Positions 32,620-40,854 of a stretch of DNA of 48,543 nucleotides are shown here, in pieces. The position numbers were made by a program, and so were the translations under genes. The stretch spans positions 1-48,543 of the forward strand of contig JABDKH010000187.1 of NCBI GenBank assembly GCA_013002345.1. The letters are read 5' to 3'. Position 1 is the first letter of the stretch. Every line of letters starts with the position of its first letter. The notes beneath the pieces were generated by a model that saw nothing but the letters and a program-made list of their open reading frames with translations, did no database searches and was not told where the DNA came from. Source of the stretch: Rhodothermales bacterium (GTDB lineage: Bacteria; Bacteroidota; Rhodothermia; Rhodothermales; JABDKH01).

Positions 32620-33138
32620 CTAGACCGCGGTCCTTGCGCGCTCGTACGTTTCAAAGCGGTAGCCATCGCGATTCTCAACGCAGGTCAAAGTGAAGAGCGT
32701 ACCTACCAGATGCTCGAAAGGCGGAAAGAACGTGTCGCCCACGTAGGAGCCTTCGACCAGGGTTAACTCCAACCTGTCGGCCTGCTCGAGGAATTGCTCG
32801 TATATGTGCCCGCCGCCGCCGATGTAAATGCGTTCCACGTTCTCGACGGCGGCGAGTGCAGCCTCGATGCTGTCGTACGTCTCGACACCGTCATAGCCTT
32901 CGAACGCGCTCCGACGGGTCAACACCACGTTGCGTCGGTCTGGCAGCGGTCCACCGAACTGATGAATCAGCGATTCAAATGTCTTGCGTCCCATTAACAA
33001 CGGATAACCTGTCGTCAGCTGTTTGAATCGCTTCAGGTCTTCCGGAATACGCCACGGTAGATCTTTATCTACACCGATGACGCGATTGTCCTCCGCGAGG
33101 GCGGCAATGATGACGATCTCAGGTCGAGGGGTGTGCAT
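32620..33138 (-). CDS. folA: dihydrofolate reductase
   Basis: Reduces dihydrofolate to tetrahydrofolate with NADPH in the cytosol, renewing the cofactor consumed by thymidylate synthase. The 172-residue product shows IIAALAEDNRVIGVDKDLPWRIPEDLKRFK from residue 9 (described in part), the trimethoprim-site region, then PLLMGRKTFESL near 46, the NADPH-binding motif, and IYIGGGGHIYEQFL near 105. Length is usual (160-180). It lies 23 bases downstream of thyA on the same strand, the classic thyA-folA pairing, and is convergent with the amidase gene. Confidence 0.97.
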   Translation of the reverse strand: MHTPRPEIVIIAALAEDNRVIGVDKDLPWRIPEDLKRFKQLTTGYPLLMGRKTFESLIHQFGGPLPDRRNVVLTRRSAFEGYDGVETYDSIEAALAAVENVERIYIGGGGHIYEQFLEQADRLELTLVEGSYVGDTFFPPFEHLVGTLFTLTCVENRDGYRFETYERARTAV

Positions 33139-33161
33139 CGGTCGGGCTCTGATCTTCGTGG

Positions 33162-33956
33162 CTAGACCGCCACCATACCCTTGATGTGCGGGTGGTGCTC
33201 GTAGTCCACCACCTCGAAATCATCGAAGGCGTACTCATACAGCGACGGAGGTCTGCGGTGAATTACAAACCGGGGAAGAGGCAACGGCTCGCGGGACAAC
33301 TGCAACCGGACCTGCTCCAGATGATTCCCGTAGATGTGGCAATCGCCACCGGTCCACACGAATTCGCCGGGCTCCAGATCCGTCTGCTGCGCCACCATTA
33401 TCGTGAGGATAGCGTACGATGCGATATTGAACGGCACGCCCAGAAAACTGTCAGCGCTGCGTTGGTACAGCTGGCAACTGAGCCGCCCGTGCGCAACATA
33501 AAACTGAAACATCATGTGACACGGGGGCAAGGCCATATCCTCGAGCTCGTCCACCTTCCACGCATTGACGATCATCCGTCTCGAGTCCGGGTTGGATTGA
33601 AGCTGGTCCAGGACCCGACTCATCTGATCCACGACTGAGCCGTCTTTCGCCTCCCAGCTGCGCCACTGTTTGCCATAAACGGGACCAAGGTCACCGTTTT
33701 CATCCGCCCACTCATCCCAGATCGTGACGTTGTTGTCACGGAGATATCTGACGTTCGTATCGCCGCTGAGAAACCACAGCAGTTCGTGGATGATACTCCG
33801 CACGTGCAGCTTCTTCGTCGTGACGAGCGGGAGGCCCTCGGAGAGATCGAAGCGCATTTGCCGGCCGAAGGTGCTGACGGTGCCGGTACCGGTCCGGTCT
33901 TCCTTGTGAGTACCGTTGTCCAGGATGTCCTGGAGATAGTCGAGATACTGCCTCAT
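33162..33956 (-). CDS. thyA: thymidylate synthase
   Basis: Makes dTMP from dUMP with methylenetetrahydrofolate as one-carbon donor and reductant, producing dihydrofolate that folA recycles. The 264-residue cytosolic protein matches the E. coli length. It begins [26 protein letters not shown], carries [12 protein letters not shown] near residue 144 with the catalytic Cys, then [21 protein letters not shown] and [13 protein letters not shown] near 203, and ends [10 protein letters not shown]. It is upstream of folA with a 23-base spacer, so the two are almost surely one transcript. The 146 bases to the divergent small gene at 34103 should hold its promoter. Confidence 0.98.
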   Translation of the reverse strand: MRQYLDYLQDILDNGTHKEDRTGTGTVSTFGRQMRFDLSEGLPLVTTKKLHVRSIIHELLWFLSGDTNVRYLRDNNVTIWDEWADENGDLGPVYGKQWRSWEAKDGSVVDQMSRVLDQLQSNPDSRRMIVNAWKVDELEDMALPPCHMMFQFYVAHGRLSCQLYQRSADSFLGVPFNIASYAILTIMVAQQTDLEPGEFVWTGGDCHIYGNHLEQVRLQLSREPLPLPRFVIHRRPPSLYEYAFDDFEVVDYEHHPHIKGMVAV

Positions 33957-34102
33957 GCCAGACGCGAACTCTTGTTATCGGATGGGATCGGTGTGCATCG
34001 AAACCACGCGGGGTCTATAGAGTAGCCAGAACGCTGCCGGAAGTTGCGCGGACCGACATGAACCAAATCTACGAATTTCAACCGAAGCGAGAAGAGTGAG
34101 TT

Positions 34103-34363
34103 ATGGATCCGAATCTCCATCAGAACATGGGCATTCATCACCTGAATCGGGTGTTGAGCTACTCTCAATTTGTTGTCGAAGACGGCAGGGCAACCGTACA
34201 TCTGACACCCGAGGACTGGCACGTAGTGGCGGACACGCTCTTTCAGATGGCGACTCCGCGTGAGATGCTTCCAGCTGAAATCGTGAGTTACAGGTTGACC
34301 GACAACGATCGAATCATCGAACTGAAAACCGCCGACTGCGTCATCGACATCGACATGACGTAG
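34103..34363 (+). CDS. Small hypothetical protein (86 residues)
   Basis: Not recognised. The product is soluble and acidic: MDPNLHQNMGIHHLNRV at the start, then FVVEDGRATVHLTPEDWHVV, a helix and two C-terminal strands ending in IDIDMT. Codon use and the balanced composition look like a real gene. GAAGAGTGAG before the ATG may act as a ribosome site. It is divergent from thyA and stops six bases before the convergent apaG stop. It might also be extended or shortened by a few codons. No function can be offered. Confidence 0.6.
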   Translation: MDPNLHQNMGIHHLNRVLSYSQFVVEDGRATVHLTPEDWHVVADTLFQMATPREMLPAEIVSYRLTDNDRIIELKTADCVIDIDMT

Positions 34364-34369
34364 TGGCTG

Positions 34370-34753
34370 CTAGTTCGCCGCCGCCCGGAGGTTGAATCGA
34401 GGGATGACGACCCTGAAACGCTCACCACTCGCGCGCTGCATCAGATACGATCCTTCCATGCTGCCTTCGAAAGTCTCGAGCACGCAGTAACTGTTGTACT
34501 CGTGATGGCCGCCCGACTCGATGACGGGCTGATTTCCTACGACGCCCTCACCTTCCACCTCCTGAACCTTTCCAGTGCCGTCACTGATGAGCCAGTGCCG
34601 CCGGAGCAACTGAACTTCCTGCGAACCCTCGTTTTCGATGCGAACGAAATAACCGAAGACGAACCGGCCACTCATGATGTCCGTTTGGCCGTCGAGATAA
34701 ATCGGGCGAACGATAACGCGAATCGTGTCGGTGAGGGCTTCGTACTCGAGCAT
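34370..34753 (-). CDS. apaG: ApaG-domain protein
   Basis: A 127-residue single-domain ApaG protein (Co2+/Mg2+ efflux-associated family; beta-sandwich of the fibronectin III type). It matches the family along its length: VRPIYLDGQTDIMSGRFVFGYFVRIENEGS, then LLRRHWLISDGTGKVQEVEGEGVVGNQP, then the GHHEYNSYC and GSMEGSYLMQ motifs (each cited in part). ApaG domains also occur in F-box proteins, and the molecular role in bacteria is still uncertain. Some reports link it to diadenosine tetraphosphate or cation resistance. The BtpA-family gene lies 39 bases upstream on the same strand, so the two may be cotranscribed. Confidence 0.95.
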   Translation of the reverse strand: MLEYEALTDTIRVIVRPIYLDGQTDIMSGRFVFGYFVRIENEGSQEVQLLRRHWLISDGTGKVQEVEGEGVVGNQPVIESGGHHEYNSYCVLETFEGSMEGSYLMQRASGERFRVVIPRFNLRAAAN

Positions 34754-34792
34754 GCTGTGGTCGTTGCTGAGGAGCGGTCGGTCGGAGTCGAC

Positions 34793-35635
34793 CTAGTTCT
34801 TTTGAAAGACCATTTCTCGCGCCGCGCGAAGCTGCACAACGGCGCTCATGAGCTCATGTGTCCTTTCGTCGCTGACGGGTCCGTGCCAGACGCCGTTCTC
34901 TTTGAGCGAACTGCCAACGATGAAGCCGTCTGCGTGGTCATAGAACAGCCCGACATTTTCCGCCGTGATTCCACTCCCGACAATCAACGGAAGAATCGTA
35001 GCCTCACGGACCTCTTTCAGACTGTCGACGTTCGGAGAGACGCCTGTCGCCGATCCGGTCACGACAATAGCATCGGCAAGGTGGAGTTCCATTCCGGCGG
35101 CGATCTCACCGATGGTGAGGTCTCCTGTCAACGCGTGAGCGGCATGCTTTTTCCTGATGTCTGCGAAGATCGGGATCCGTGAACCGCCAATTACCTTTCG
35201 GTACCGAACCACACGGCCTGCTGAAGCGTCCGCGAAGCCTTTGTCAGAAACATGAGCGTACGTCCAGCCTTCGGCCCTGACGAAGTCACATTTCGCAGCG
35301 ACCGCGACCGCCAGTGCGGCACGATTCGCCTGGAACAATACCTGAATGCCTACCGGAATCTTGCCGGCGCGACGCTTGACTGCACAGGCGATGGTCGTCA
35401 TGAACGCAGTAACCTCTGGACCCATGTCTCGCTCGTGGACACATGGGAAGTCGCGCATGTTCTCGACCATGATTCCGTCGACGCCTGCGCTAACGAACAC
35501 CTCGGTCTCTGCAATCGCGCGATCCAATGCGCTTTCGACACACACAAACCCGGGCACACCCGGGCTCGGACCCGTGTGTATCATGGCAATGACGGGCTTC
35601 GGGCGCCCGAACAACTTGTCAAAAGCGACTGGCAT
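34793..35635 (-). CDS. BtpA/SgcQ-family protein
   Basis: A 280-residue TIM-barrel protein. VIAMIHTGPSPGVPG near residue 15, AGVDGIMVENMRDFP near 50, VGIQVLFQANRAALAVA near 94, FVRAEGWTYAHVSDKGF near 117 and ADAIVVTGSATG near 186 match the BtpA family. Members are linked to photosystem I biogenesis in cyanobacteria and, as SgcQ, to sugar-phosphate operons in enterics; the enzymatic role is unsettled. The fold and the phosphate-binding loop near 216-220 (VGSGI) suggest a sugar-phosphate or nucleoside-related substrate. It precedes apaG on the same strand by 39 bases. Confidence 0.9.
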   Translation of the reverse strand: MPVAFDKLFGRPKPVIAMIHTGPSPGVPGFVCVESALDRAIAETEVFVSAGVDGIMVENMRDFPCVHERDMGPEVTAFMTTIACAVKRRAGKIPVGIQVLFQANRAALAVAVAAKCDFVRAEGWTYAHVSDKGFADASAGRVVRYRKVIGGSRIPIFADIRKKHAAHALTGDLTIGEIAAGMELHLADAIVVTGSATGVSPNVDSLKEVREATILPLIVGSGITAENVGLFYDHADGFIVGSSLKENGVWHGPVSDERTHELMSAVVQLRAAREMVFQKN

Positions 35636-35771
35636 CAGGAATGCGTAACTATCTGAGGAAAAGCTTAGCTTTCGGGGCGCAGCGAGAACGCTGGCGGGAT
35701 CGCTCCGCTCGCGCTACTCGAGACTCCTACGGCACTGAAATTCAACCAGTTCCGAGTCGGCCTGAACTCGA

Positions 35772-35797
35772 TGCACGTCCGTGGACCTGGACGTGCA
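35772..35797. repeat. Hairpin with 9-bp perfect arms
   Basis: TGCACGTCC and GGACGTGCA flank the eight bases GTGGACCT, in the 283-base gap between the BtpA-family gene and the divergent oxidoreductase gene. There is no T-run on either side. It could be an operator or leader structure for the oxidoreductase operon; role not shown. The rest of the gap shows nothing I can name. Confidence 0.45.
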
Positions 35798-35918
35798 CCA
35801 GCACCTTTTGAATCAACATTGCCATCAGTACGTTTCAGCGCCATTACATGGGAGCCGGGGGCTTTCGCGCCGCCGTCATATCCGCTACTTCTAACGAAAA
35901 GGGCATCGCCAGATAACC

Positions 35919-37781
35919 ATGGCAACGCAAGCGCCTGAGAAAAGCGTCAAGTTAATCCCGGAAGCAACGATCCTCTTTGCGGGGGACTCCGGCGACGGCA
36001 TGCAGTTGACGGGGTCACAGTTCACCCTGGCTGCCGCCTACGCCCGCAACGACCTGGCCACCCTGCCAGATTTCCCCGCGGAGATTCGAGCCCCGGCCGG
36101 TACGACGTACGGCGTCAGCGGATTTCAGCTACGATTCGGCTCAGTCGATGTCCGCACGCCGGGTGACGATGTCGATCTGCTCGTGGCGATGAACCCAGCG
36201 GCTCTCAAAGTGAACCTGGCACGCGTCCACGCTCACAGTGCCATTATTGTAAATACGGACGCATTTGAGCGGAGGAATCTCGACCTGGCCGGGTACACCA
36301 GTAATCCGCTGGAGGATGGCTCCCTGGAGGACCGTCACGTAATACCGGTCAAGCTTACGCAGCTTACTCGCGACGCTCTCAAAGACACGGGCCTCGGTCA
36401 TAAGGAGATCGATCGCTCCAAGAACATGTTTGCGCTCGGACTGGCGCTGTGGCTTTACTCGCGGCCCATGGAACCGGCACTGGAATGGCTCGGCAATAAA
36501 TTTGCGAAGCGACCCGAGGTGCGGGACGCCAATACCCAGGTGCTGAAGAAGGGATACCACTACGGCGAGACGACCGAGCAGTTCATTGTTCGATATGACG
36601 TTGCGGAAGCTCAGATGCCTCCGGGGCGCTATCGTGCGATTCGTGGTGCACAGGCTATGGCAATGGGACTCGTCGCCGCCGGACAGAAGAGCGGCCTGAC
36701 CATCTTCTATGGCACCTACCCGATCACTCCGGCGTCGGACCTGCTCCACGAGCTGAGCAGACTGAAGAACTTCGGCGTCATGACGTTCCAGGCAGAGGAC
36801 GAAATCGCCGCGATCGGCTCGGCGCTTGGGGCAAGCTTTGGAGGTCATCTTGGAATCACTGGTACGAGCGGCCCCGGTCTGGCGCTTAAGTCGGAGACCC
36901 TCGGACTCGCGGTGATGACGGAACTCCCGTTGGTCGTGGTAAACATGCAGCGAGGTGGACCGTCTACGGGACTGCCGACCAAGACAGAGCAGAGCGATCT
37001 ACTGCAGTCCCTCTTCGGCAGAAACGGGGAAGCGCCGCTTCCGGTTCTCGCGGCAAGCACACCCGGAGATTGCTTCGAGACAGCATTCGAGGCATGTCGA
37101 GTCGCGCTGACCTACATGACTCCTGTTGTTCTCCTCGGCGATGGCTATCTCGGTAACGGGTCGGAGCCGTGGCTCATCCCAAGTCTCGACAGCCTGCCCG
37201 ACATCGACGTGACCTTTGCCGATGCAAGTCACGAAGCAAATGCCGAAGAAGGTTTCCTGCCCTATCTGAGAGATCAGAAGACGCTCGCGCGCCCGTGGGC
37301 GCGTCCGGGAACGAAGGGCCTTGAGCACCGGCTCGGGGGTCTCGAAAAGCAAGACAAGACTGGAAACGTATCCTACGATCCCGAGAATCATGAGCTGATG
37401 ACCCGGCTCCGAGCTGAGAAAGTGGAGCGTGTTGCAGACATCATTCCGAAAACCGTAGTCCATGGAGACGAGTCAGGAGATGTACTGGTTGTCGGATGGG
37501 GTTCGACCCGCGGTGCGATTGAGGCAGCGGTGGTCGAGGCTCGGAAGACCGGCAAGCGCGTCGGAAGTATAAACCTGCGTTTCCTGAATCCGCTTCCATC
37601 GGATCTCGGCGAGGTGCTGAGTCGATTTGAGCACCTGATCGTTCCTGAAATCAATGACGGACAGCTCGTCATGGTCCTTCGATCTCGCTTCCTGCTGCCA
37701 TTCAAAAGCGTCACAAAGATGCAAGGGCAGCCGTTCAAGTCGAGCGAAATCGTTTCCGCCATCGAGAACGCGTCGTCCTGA
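35919..37781 (+). CDS. korA: 2-oxoacid:ferredoxin oxidoreductase, fused gamma-alpha subunit
   Basis: With the beta subunit encoded next, oxidatively decarboxylates a 2-oxoacid (probably 2-oxoglutarate) to the acyl-CoA and reduces ferredoxin. The 620-residue chain joins two subunits: a gamma domain at about 12-195 (ILFAGDSGDGMQLTGSQF near 19, then PAEIRAPAGTTYGVSGFQ) and an alpha domain from about 235 (AMAMGLVAAGQKSGLTIFYG, YPITPASDLLHEL, FQAEDEIAAIGSALGASFGG, TGTSGPGLALKSE). The end has the VGWGSTRGAIEAAV and LRFLNPLPSD elements. This is the two-subunit KorAB layout common in Bacteroidota. It is followed after 33 bases by korB. The substrate choice (2-oxoglutarate over pyruvate) is from family habit, not proven. 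Confidence 0.9.
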   Translation: MATQAPEKSVKLIPEATILFAGDSGDGMQLTGSQFTLAAAYARNDLATLPDFPAEIRAPAGTTYGVSGFQLRFGSVDVRTPGDDVDLLVAMNPAALKVNLARVHAHSAIIVNTDAFERRNLDLAGYTSNPLEDGSLEDRHVIPVKLTQLTRDALKDTGLGHKEIDRSKNMFALGLALWLYSRPMEPALEWLGNKFAKRPEVRDANTQVLKKGYHYGETTEQFIVRYDVAEAQMPPGRYRAIRGAQAMAMGLVAAGQKSGLTIFYGTYPITPASDLLHELSRLKNFGVMTFQAEDEIAAIGSALGASFGGHLGITGTSGPGLALKSETLGLAVMTELPLVVVNMQRGGPSTGLPTKTEQSDLLQSLFGRNGEAPLPVLAASTPGDCFETAFEACRVALTYMTPVVLLGDGYLGNGSEPWLIPSLDSLPDIDVTFADASHEANAEEGFLPYLRDQKTLARPWARPGTKGLEHRLGGLEKQDKTGNVSYDPENHELMTRLRAEKVERVADIIPKTVVHGDESGDVLVVGWGSTRGAIEAAVVEARKTGKRVGSINLRFLNPLPSDLGEVLSRFEHLIVPEINDGQLVMVLRSRFLLPFKSVTKMQGQPFKSSEIVSAIENASS

Positions 37782-37814
37782 AGAATCTGACTATTCCTTC
37801 ACGCCTACCGATCA

Positions 37815-38969
37815 ATGGCTGACAACAACAATAAACCGAAGAAGCCGGGCGCGACTCGCCCGAAGAAGCCGACGATGCCGCCCGGTAGCACGGCCACCAG
37901 GCGCAAGGTTACACGCCCTCCGGGTAGCGGACCTACTCTTCCCCCATCAGCCGCAAAGTCGACTGGTGGAGATGGCATGAGCCGGAAGGACTTCGAGTCC
38001 GACCAGGACGTTCGTTGGTGTCCCGGCTGTGGTGATTATGCGATTCTTGCGACCGTCCAGCGCCTGATGCCGGAACTTGGAGTGGACAGAGAGAAGATCG
38101 TCTTCATCAGCGGAATCGGATGTTCGAGCCGCTTCCCGTACTACATGAACACGTACGGCTTCCACTCGATTCATGGCAGGGCGCCTGCGTTGGCGACGGG
38201 GCTGAAGGCCAGCTGTCCTGATCTCGACGTGTGGATTGTGACCGGCGACGGCGACGCCCTGTCAATTGGCGGCAATCATGTCATTCACTTGATGCGGCGA
38301 AACGTGAATGTGCAAATGCTGCTTTTCAACAATCAGATATATGGACTGACCAAGGGCCAGTATAGTCCTACCTCCGAGTTGGGCAAGGTCACCAAAAGCA
38401 CGCCCTACGGGTCACTTGACCACCCCTTCAATCCCGCCGCGCTTGCGCTCGGAGCCGACGCGACGTTCGTCGCACGTACGATGGACCGGGACCCAAAGCA
38501 TATGAAGGTGATTCTCAAGCGTGCGCACGCTCACAGAGGTGCTGCATTCGCAGAGATCTATCAGAACTGCAACATCTTTAATGACGGGGCCTTCTTCACC
38601 TATACGGAGAAGGAATCGAAGCCCGAGAACACCGTTTTTGTTCAGCATGGAAAGCCGCTTGTCTTTGACGGGGGGCGAAAGGGACTCCGGCTGAGCGGAT
38701 TCTCGGTGGAAGTCGTCGACCTTACCAACGGGCAATGGTCGGCCAGTGACTGTGTGGTTCATGACGAGACGAGCCGCGACCTCGCGTCGGTTCTTGCACG
38801 CGTCTTCTTCAAACCAGGTTTTCCCCAGCCATTCGGAGTATTCTACGCAGAACAGCGCCCTACGTACGACGACGAGATCCAGAAGCAGATGGAGTTGGTC
38901 ATGGATCAGCGGGGAACGGGTGATATGGCCGCTCTCCTCAACGCCGGCGACACCTGGAACATCAACTAA
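37815..38969 (+). CDS. korB: 2-oxoacid:ferredoxin oxidoreductase, beta subunit, with basic proline-rich N-terminal extension
   Basis: Thiamine-diphosphate subunit of the KorAB complex. The catalytic part starts near residue 58: VRWCPGCGDYAIL (first two cluster Cys), FISGIGCSSRFPYY, SIHGRAPALATGLKA, then VTGDGDALSIGGNH and LLFNNQIYGLTKGQYSPTS, the cofactor and metal loops. Ahead of it are 54 residues rich in Lys, Pro, Thr and Gly (KPKKPGATRPKKPTMPPGS near the start), which look unstructured. An ATG at 37977 (residue 55) has GGAG five bases before it and would give the usual family length of about 330, so the true start is uncertain. The long form is reported because the frame is open, lies close to korA and has coding-like bias. 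Confidence 0.88.
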   Translation: MADNNNKPKKPGATRPKKPTMPPGSTATRRKVTRPPGSGPTLPPSAAKSTGGDGMSRKDFESDQDVRWCPGCGDYAILATVQRLMPELGVDREKIVFISGIGCSSRFPYYMNTYGFHSIHGRAPALATGLKASCPDLDVWIVTGDGDALSIGGNHVIHLMRRNVNVQMLLFNNQIYGLTKGQYSPTSELGKVTKSTPYGSLDHPFNPAALALGADATFVARTMDRDPKHMKVILKRAHAHRGAAFAEIYQNCNIFNDGAFFTYTEKESKPENTVFVQHGKPLVFDGGRKGLRLSGFSVEVVDLTNGQWSASDCVVHDETSRDLASVLARVFFKPGFPQPFGVFYAEQRPTYDDEIQKQMELVMDQRGTGDMAALLNAGDTWNIN

Positions 38970-39175
38970 TCTGTTGACCGTGAAACGTCCGCTGCAGAGC
39001 CGCAGAGCGGGCTTTCGCTATTAGAATGGGTTCTCTTCGTTCCCTGAGGCTCAGGATGCGCTTCAGCCAGACTAATGACCCTGAAAGCGGCTAAAGATGC
39101 CTTTGGAGTGGTCGATACCCCACCTGAATTCCCCGGTATTTCCGGTCCCTGTAGTACCCACCGAGTCTGTAAGCC

Positions 39176-40708
39176 ATGAGACGTTTCCCGACCTACGTAT
39201 TTCTCGTACTCCTCACCGGCCTGTTCGCTTCGGGCTGCGATTTGTTCGGCGGTGACAGCGAGAGTGGCACCGTAACCCTCATCGGCCGTGTGCTGGATCA
39301 GAACAACGACCCGATCAGCGGCGCGACCATCACCGTGTTACCGATGAACGATGTCCTCGGAGAAACCGGTGTAGAAGGTGATTATGTTTTTGACGTCAAG
39401 ATCGACAGCACGATGGATCTTGTCGTCGTCGCCCGCAAGACTGGCTTTAGTGAGGCCAGTGTGACCGTCGCGGACGCGATCGCCGGCAACGCGGTCAACG
39501 TGCCCATCATTCGCCTGACCCAGATCGACGAGATATCGGAATCTTCCGGATACGGATCCAATATCCTACTTCTGTCTCAGGACACTGACGCTATCGGCGT
39601 ACGCGAGAGCGGCTCCGACGAGGTCGCGACTCTAATCTTCCAGGTAGCCGATTCACTTGGCAAGCCGGTGACGATTGACCGCAAGGTGACCGTCAATTTC
39701 TCGTTCGGCGAAGCACCCGGTGGAGGCGAGTTCATCTTCCCGGACGTCGGCGAGACAAACAACAACGGCGAGGTGGAAGTGAATATCTCGGCCGGAACGA
39801 TAGCCGGTGTAGCCCAGATCGTAGCCCAGGCGACGGTGCTCGGCACAACGATCCGTTCGCTTCCCGTTTCAATCGCGATACACGGCGGCCTGCCGGACCA
39901 GGAACACTTCACCCTGGGTCCTGCAACCTTCAACTATCCCGGATTGCGCGCCTTCAATCTGACAAACCGGATCTCAGTGCTTGTTGGAGACAAGTACTCG
40001 AATCCGGTGCGCCCAGGTACCTCCGTGTCTTTCGCGACCGACTATAGCCTGGTCGAAGGCTCTACGACCACCAACCCTCAGGGTAGCGGATCCGTGAACC
40101 TGATCTCAGGCAATCCACTGCCGCCGGATGGTGTCGTGAATGTAACGGCCACCACGGCCGACGAGAATCAGGATCCTGTAACGGCCATCACACCTGTGCT
40201 GATGACTGGAGGACCCGTTATCCAGGTACAGCCCGGCGTGGCCTCAATCGGCACGACGTACACACTTGACGTCACCGACTGGAACGGCAATCCGCTTACA
40301 GAGGGAACGTCTATAACAGCCAAAGCCGAGGGCAACCGCGTGAAGACGGTTGGTAATACGGCTGTTCGGATGGACGAGACCACTTTCATTGATGGCGGTC
40401 GAGATGTTAATGGAGACGGATTCTCCGACAACATCACCGACGGCGACAACCTCGACTTTGAAGATGTGCTGACCGGTTGGGGTGTCACCCGGTATACGTT
40501 CGCCGTCGTGGAAGTAGCCTCGACGGACTCCACGAACATCGAACCGGCTCGCGTCGACGCTGTGGTGATCACGGTGTCAGGATCGAACGGTCGCCTGGAG
40601 ATCGTTCTCGGTGGAGGCACACCCAAGGTCACGGCCGGAAAGAACGACCGCGCAACTGTCGAGATGTTTGGCGACCGCAAGGTCGTAGCACGACTCGAGG
40701 AGAAGTAG
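39176..40708 (+). CDS. Lipoprotein with carboxypeptidase-regulatory and Ig-like domains
   Basis: A 510-residue surface or periplasmic lipoprotein. The N-terminus ends in the lipobox LFASGC with lipidated Cys21. Residues about 35-115 form a carboxypeptidase-regulatory-like (CarbopepD_reg) domain: LIGRVLDQNNDPISGATITV, then VVARKTGFSEASVTV. The rest consists of two or three bacterial-Ig-like (invasin/BIg) modules. They show repeated patterns such as VTVNFSFGEAPGGGEF with NNNGEVEVNISAG, and GDKYSNPVRPGTSVSFAT with PPDGVVNVTATT. The acidic stretch DVNGDGFSDNITDGDNLD near 402-419 could bind calcium. A likely role is cell-surface adhesion or structure; no enzyme motif is visible. It has its own terminator at 40734-40775. 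Confidence 0.85.
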   Translation: MRRFPTYVFLVLLTGLFASGCDLFGGDSESGTVTLIGRVLDQNNDPISGATITVLPMNDVLGETGVEGDYVFDVKIDSTMDLVVVARKTGFSEASVTVADAIAGNAVNVPIIRLTQIDEISESSGYGSNILLLSQDTDAIGVRESGSDEVATLIFQVADSLGKPVTIDRKVTVNFSFGEAPGGGEFIFPDVGETNNNGEVEVNISAGTIAGVAQIVAQATVLGTTIRSLPVSIAIHGGLPDQEHFTLGPATFNYPGLRAFNLTNRISVLVGDKYSNPVRPGTSVSFATDYSLVEGSTTTNPQGSGSVNLISGNPLPPDGVVNVTATTADENQDPVTAITPVLMTGGPVIQVQPGVASIGTTYTLDVTDWNGNPLTEGTSITAKAEGNRVKTVGNTAVRMDETTFIDGGRDVNGDGFSDNITDGDNLDFEDVLTGWGVTRYTFAVVEVASTDSTNIEPARVDAVVITVSGSNGRLEIVLGGGTPKVTAGKNDRATVEMFGDRKVVARLEEK

Positions 40709-40733
40709 GAAACGTCAGCAGACGACCCCCGAC

Positions 40734-40775
40734 AAAGGGCGGCACCGCAATCGCGGCTGCCGCCCTTTTCTTTCT
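40734..40775 (+). terminator. Rho-independent terminator after the Ig-like lipoprotein gene
   Basis: Arms AAAGGGCGGCA (40734-40744) and TGCCGCCCTTT (40758-40768) with a second inner stem CCGC/GCGG, then TCTTTCT. It starts 26 bases after the stop at 40708. Confidence 0.9.
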
Positions 40776-40804
40776 GCCTATACACAACTCTAGTTGGCAC
40801 ATAT

Positions 40805-40835
40805 AAGACGGGCCCGCCGACGACGGGCCCATCTT
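40805..40835 (-). terminator. Rho-independent terminator after the TonB-dependent receptor gene
   Basis: Read on the minus strand, AAGATGGGCCCG pairs with CGGGCCCGTCTT (one mismatch) around a 7-base loop, then TATAT. It lies 20 bases beyond the receptor stop at 40855, so the two convergent units each have their own terminator. Confidence 0.8.
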
Positions 40836-40854
40836 ACTTCAAGTCTGAAGCCGA

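Noticed and set aside
38980-39015. Imperfect stem (CCGCT...AGCGG) followed by CTTTCG after korB
   Set aside because: The stem has bulges and no real T-run, so it falls short of a terminator call.
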